Part shown: in pieces, positions 61,134 through 64,000 of the stretch
Numbering within the stretch: position 1 is the stretch's first letter
How the letters are laid out: each line of letters starts with the position of its first letter
Position numbers and translations under genes: made by a program
The notes under the pieces: generated by a model
Seen by the model: the letters and a program-made list of their open reading frames with translations, nothing else
The model's database searches: none
What the model was told of the DNA's origin: nothing
DNA from: UBA8752 sp002336475
GTDB taxonomy: Bacteria; Bacteroidota; Bacteroidia; Flavobacteriales_D; Sanyastnellaceae
Direction: 5' to 3'
Assembly: GCA_943846755.1 (NCBI GenBank)
Contig: OX044365.1
Location: forward strand, 682,001 to 746,000
DNA length: 64,000 nucleotides

Positions 61134-61708
61134 CAACGGCCGCTTTTAGAAGGGTGACGCATGGGATAGTCGGCGGGCACTTTGCCCTTGGCGATGTCCT
61201 TGAGCTTGCCCTGCAACATGGCCTTGCGCAGCGCGGGGACATAATCTGGAATCATCACGCCATCGAGGTGATCGTTCTCGTGCAACACAATTCTGGCTGC
61301 TATTCCCGACAACGCTTCTTCCCTCAGCACCCATTGCGCATCGAAGTACTCCACCTTCACAGATACAGGGCGGGTGACAGGCTCTCGCACCCCAGGAATG
61401 GACAAACAGCCCTCCTCCATGTCACACTGCTCCTCACTTTCATCGAAAAGCACGGGGTTGATCATGACCCGCTTGAAGTCTTTACAGCCCTGATCACCCT
61501 CATCACCTTCACCAAATGGAGAACCGTCCACGACAAACAACCGAATGGACCGCCCGACTTGTGGGGCAGCGAGCCCCACACCTTCCGCACGGTACATGGT
61601 CTCCCACATGTTTTCTATAAGTTTATCGAGGCCCTCCATTTCTTCGGCCACCTCTGCCGCCTCTTTCCGCAAGACCGGATCTCCATATGCCACTACAGGT
61701 AGAATCAT
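61133..61708 (-). CDS. def: peptide deformylase
   Basis: 191 residues from ATG 61708 (M-I-L-P-V-V-A-Y-G-D). The three conserved boxes are present: G-V-G-L-A-A-P-Q-V-G, E-G-C-L-S-I-P-G (metal Cys) and V-L-H-E-N-D-H-L-D-G (metal His residues and catalytic Glu). It removes the N-formyl group from nascent proteins. It is coupled to the lipoprotein gene downstream and divergent from ribB. Confidence 0.96.
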   Translation of the reverse strand: MILPVVAYGDPVLRKEAAEVAEEMEGLDKLIENMWETMYRAEGVGLAAPQVGRSIRLFVVDGSPFGEGDEGDQGCKDFKRVMINPVLFDESEEQCDMEEGCLSIPGVREPVTRPVSVKVEYFDAQWVLREEALSGIAARIVLHENDHLDGVMIPDYVPALRKAMLQGKLKDIAKGKVPADYPMRHPSKSGR

Positions 61709-61756
61709 GCGGCAAATTTGCGCCATTCAGAGCATTCCTCCCGCTACCTTTGGAAC

Positions 61757-62911
61757 ATGAGTCAGCCGCAACGTCCCCTTGACCGGATCGAGGACGCTAT
61801 TGAAGACATCAAAAACGGAAAGGTGATCATCGTGGTCGATGATGAAGACCGCGAAAACGAGGGAGACTTCGTGGCCGCTGCCCGTTTTGCAACGCCCGAA
61901 ATGATCAACTTCATGGCCACAGAAGGCAGGGGATTGATTTGCGCTCCACTTGTGGAAGACCGCTGTGAGTCGCTGGGCCTAGAATTAATGGTCAGCCGAA
62001 ACAATGCGGCATACGAAACGCCTTTTACGGTGAGCGTAGACTTGGTGGGACACGGCTGTACGACTGGCATTTCGGCTGCAGACCGCTCCAAAACCATCAA
62101 GGCCCTGATTGACCCCAACATCCGTCCTGATGAATTGGGAAGACCAGGCCATATTTTCCCCCTGAAGGCTAGAAAAGGGGGGGTATTGAGAAGGGCGGGA
62201 CACACTGAAGCGGCCATAGACTTGGCCCGTCTGTCCGGACTGGAACCCGCTGGGGTGATTGTCGAAATCATGAATGCCGACGGCACAATGGCCCGGCTTC
62301 CAGAGTTGCTCGACATGGCCGAAAGGCTGGATATGCGGATCGTCTCGATCGAAGACCTTATCGCTTACCGCATTACAAACGACACCCTCATTCAACGCAC
62401 TGGCACTCGGGAAATCCAGACGTCACACGGCGCTTTCACATTGCACACCTATCGCCAGACGACCGACGACAGCGAGCACTTTGCCCTGACCAAAGGTGAG
62501 TGGAGCTCAGGTGACGCAGTTCCTGTGCGCATGCACGCTAGCACCCCTCATTTGGACATCCTCCTTGACGCCACACTTGGCAAAGGCCAGACCCTTCAAA
62601 GGGCTATAGAGACCATAGGAAAGATGGAGTTTGGCGCATTGGTCTATCTACAGAAGCCAAGCGTCAGTTGGGCCGACACTCTTCAGCGTGCCGCTGAGAC
62701 GGGTGAGCAGCAACCCCGCAATGCAGATGTAGGCGAAGCAGAAGTTGCAAGAAAGCAGGGCCGGGCGTTTGGCTTGGGCGCTCAAATACTCCGCGACATT
62801 GGAATCCAGCGGCTCAAACTCATGAGCGACACGGCCACCGTGACAAAAGGCATGACCCTGTATGGCCTCGAGATTACTGAGGTCATCTCAACGGGAGCGC
62901 CCTCGACCTGA
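61757..62911 (+). CDS. ribB: 3,4-dihydroxy-2-butanone 4-phosphate synthase fused to a GTP cyclohydrolase II-like domain without zinc cysteines
   Basis: 384 residues from ATG 61757. The N-terminal DHBP synthase is intact: D-D-E-D-R-E-N-E-G-D-F, and R-A-G-H-T-E-A-A-I-D-L-A-R, so it should make the four-carbon precursor of riboflavin. The C-terminal half aligns with GTP cyclohydrolase II but lacks the cysteine zinc motif; where C-M-T-G-D...C-D-C is expected it reads A-S-T-P-H-L-D-I-L-L-D-A-T-L-G-K. It is therefore probably inactive as a cyclohydrolase (a RibBX-like protein), and the stand-alone ribA at 46026 would do that step. A terminator follows. Confidence 0.93.
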   Translation: MSQPQRPLDRIEDAIEDIKNGKVIIVVDDEDRENEGDFVAAARFATPEMINFMATEGRGLICAPLVEDRCESLGLELMVSRNNAAYETPFTVSVDLVGHGCTTGISAADRSKTIKALIDPNIRPDELGRPGHIFPLKARKGGVLRRAGHTEAAIDLARLSGLEPAGVIVEIMNADGTMARLPELLDMAERLDMRIVSIEDLIAYRITNDTLIQRTGTREIQTSHGAFTLHTYRQTTDDSEHFALTKGEWSSGDAVPVRMHASTPHLDILLDATLGKGQTLQRAIETIGKMEFGALVYLQKPSVSWADTLQRAAETGEQQPRNADVGEAEVARKQGRAFGLGAQILRDIGIQRLKLMSDTATVTKGMTLYGLEITEVISTGAPST

Positions 62912-62926
62912 ACCTGGGGATGGCGC

Positions 62927-62963
62927 ATAAAAAAAGCCTGACCAATGGACAGGCTTTTTTTAT
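62927..62963. terminator. bidirectional intrinsic terminator
   Basis: Stem ATAAAAAAAGCCTG with CAGGCTTTTTTTAT, 9-base loop, between the convergent ribB and rpmE2 genes. T runs exist on both strands. Confidence 0.9.
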
Positions 62964-62988
62964 GGTGTCGTTTCTACAAACGGCCCTC

Positions 62989-63243
62989 TTACTTCTTGTG
63001 CTTGGCGTAACGCGTACGGAACTTGTCGATTCGACCTGCCGTGTCCACAAGTGTATTCTTACCAGTGTAGAAGGGGTGGCTTGCAGAGCTGACTTCCACC
63101 TTGATGATGGGGTACTCATTGCCATCATCCCACTGCTCAGACTCTTTGCTTTCAGCACAGCTCTTCCCGAGGAAGCGCCAGTCCGCTGTCAAGTCCTTAA
63201 AAATGACAGTGCGGTAGTTATCGGGGTGGATTCCTTCTTTCAT
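62989..63243 (-). CDS. rpmE2: ribosomal protein L31 type B
   Basis: 84 residues from ATG 63243: M-K-E-G-I-H-P-D-N-Y-R, V-F-K-D-like I-F-K-D, I-K-V-E-V-S-S-A-S-H-P-F-Y-T-G-K, R-I-D-K-F-R-T-R-Y. The absence of the four zinc cysteines of the C+ form identifies type B, often the main form in Bacteroidota. An extra codon start at 63264 is less likely. Confidence 0.96.
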   Translation of the reverse strand: MKEGIHPDNYRTVIFKDLTADWRFLGKSCAESKESEQWDDGNEYPIIKVEVSSASHPFYTGKNTLVDTAGRIDKFRTRYAKHKK

Positions 63244-63475
63244 CGTAGGCAATATCGGCGGCAAAAGTACGATGGAAACTCAAATCCCACAACGGCAATT
63301 CGCGGGCAATTCTCGACCTACGCCGCTCTGCACAACCTTCCCGAAACGAGATAATCAACAACTCAGGATGGATAAGATTAAACCCCAAAACCCACGTTGC
63401 ACAGTAAATTGCAGCGGTTTTAAGTGAGAAGGCTAGCTCCGGCTAGCTGAGCATCAAGTGATAATTTGGTTAAGT

Positions 63476-63506
63476 AATCCCGCGGTGAAACGTCACTGCG
63501 GGATTT
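63476..63506 (+). terminator. strong hairpin with no annotated gene upstream
   Basis: A 13-bp stem, left arm 63476-63488 (AATCCCGCGGTGA) with right arm 63493-63505 (TCACTGCGGGATT, one G-U pair) and loop AACG, followed by TTTCACTTTT on the plus strand. The 230 bases before it hold no recognisable gene, so it may end an unannotated small RNA; region 63244-63475 also carries GGCTAGCTCCGGCTAGCT (63431-63448). Confidence 0.65.
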
Positions 63507-63610
63507 TCACTTTTAGTGGTTTTCTGTGCGATTGAACATCCACAGCGCAATGTCGACACAACCACGATCCTTGTGTAGGATGGTTGCAAAACCAGCAGAC
63601 CTTGCCCGAT

Positions 63611-64000
63611 GTGAAGCTCAAGCCTGTCCACTTCTTCGTTTCATTTGCCATTGCCGCAGGCATGGCCATGGCGGTGCCTGGCGGTGTTGTAGTCGAAGGA
63701 AGGTTGCCCTCATCCCCCGCACCCGGCTCCTCTGCCCCATTAACCATTACCGTCACCAAAGGAAACCTTGAGTACTTCGGAAGGCTTCTCATTTCATTGC
63801 CCTCTGACTGCCAGCTCAAGGCACGGCAGCTCCACGGTGGAGGCATGACCGTGGACAACGAGAGAAACATCGCGGTCGTAAGCTGGCTGAAGCTCCCTGA
63901 CCTACAACAGTTCGACCTCCTGTTTGACCTAGAAGTTGCACCCCAAGCCTCCCCCGGCCCTCGGTCCATCGACTGGGACTTCAGTTTCATCCGAAACAAC
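63611..64000 (+). CDS. secreted protein, N-terminal part, cut by window end
   Basis: A GTG at 63611 starts a good signal peptide (K-L-K-P-V-H-F-F-V-S-F-A-I-A-A-G-M) and the frame runs open to the window end (130 codons). The mature part (I-T-V-T-K-G-N-L-E-Y-F-G-R-L, I-S-L-P-S-D-C, V-V-S-W-L-K-L-P, F-D-L-L-F-D-L-E-V) resembles an N-terminal beta-sandwich region I associate with envelope proteins of Bacteroidota; no named family is claimed. A frame on the opposite strand is a shadow. Confidence 0.65.
   Translation, partial: MKLKPVHFFVSFAIAAGMAMAVPGGVVVEGRLPSSPAPGSSAPLTITVTKGNLEYFGRLLISLPSDCQLKARQLHGGGMTVDNERNIAVVSWLKLPDLQQFDLLFDLEVAPQASPGPRSIDWDFSFIRNN

Noticed and set aside
63493..63999. A minus-strand frame of 168 codons at the window end
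   Set aside because: Ser/Arg-rich translation without motifs; the plus-strand GTG frame has a signal peptide.

Overview
The window looks like a chromosomal segment of a marine-type member of the Bacteroidota, probably Flavobacteriales or a near relative. The evidence is a PorP/SprF protein beside an SprB-like adhesin with a gliding-type C-terminal domain, three proteins with type IX secretion (T9SS) type A sorting domains, an S46 dipeptidyl-peptidase, a type B ribosomal protein L31, and many large Cys- and Asp-rich secreted proteins with the module C-T-D-x-x-A-C-N-Y...D-D-G-S-C. GC content is around the mid-50s by eye, high for typical Flavobacteriia. Gene density is high. Most genes sit in short operons with ATGA or TGATG junctions, and Shine-Dalgarno sites are not prominent. 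No phage, transposase, CRISPR array or rRNA was seen.

Layout. 1-5.2 kb: tRNA-Arg(ACG), a hybrid histidine kinase with two similar receivers, then a convergent Hpt / membrane-anchored response regulator pair behind an outer-membrane-like protein. 5.2-11 kb: DnaQ/GIY-YIG nuclease, ECF sigma factor, UvrA and a lipoprotein MsrB. 11-16 kb: an SprB-like adhesin, PorP/SprF and a small secreted protein in one operon. 16-20.8 kb: RluA-type pseudouridine synthase, DUF3089 hydrolase and a lysyl-oxidase-like secreted protein. 20.9-27.3 kb: fused acyl-CoA mutase (IcmF type), sulfotransferase-like protein, class IV aminotransferase-like protein, a small membrane protein and an EamA transporter; the first two are each split by an apparent one-base insertion. 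27.3-37 kb: a second lysyl-oxidase-like protein, a 38-residue membrane peptide, S46 peptidase, threonine aldolase, a T9SS protein, YaaA and an FKBP lipoprotein. 37-46.6 kb: M43 metalloprotease with a repeat array, glycosyltransferase, DUF819 permease, an unknown membrane protein, an HDAC-family protein and stand-alone GTP cyclohydrolase II. 46.7-57.6 kb: a giant cupredoxin/carbohydrate-module protein, an SLC45-like sugar transporter and two secreted proteins. 57.7-64 kb: pgi, fba, a TPR-like lipoprotein, def, a RibB-RibA-like fusion, rpmE2 and the start of another secreted protein.

The main theme is a secretome built from a small set of shared modules. Three recur and I do not recognise them as named families: a domain of about 150-170 residues with YRVYA ... 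YDSWVTIG ... GRVLLGQ signatures (four proteins); an N-terminal jelly-roll-like module with a D-x-x-G-D-G core (four proteins); and an extreme C-terminal single EF-hand/half-dockerin tail D-x-D-x-D-G...D-L-L-x-x-L-x-x-F-G-x-x-C (four proteins). The tail sits where a T9SS sorting domain would be. Two paralogous lysyl-oxidase-like proteins end differently, one in this tail and one in a T9SS type A domain, which suggests the tail may act as an alternative sorting or anchoring signal. Both keep the copper HxHxH motif and the Lys/Tyr pair that forms lysyl tyrosylquinone in animal lysyl oxidase. This is the most interesting candidate system in the window.

All functions are inferred from motifs read by eye; no database search was possible.
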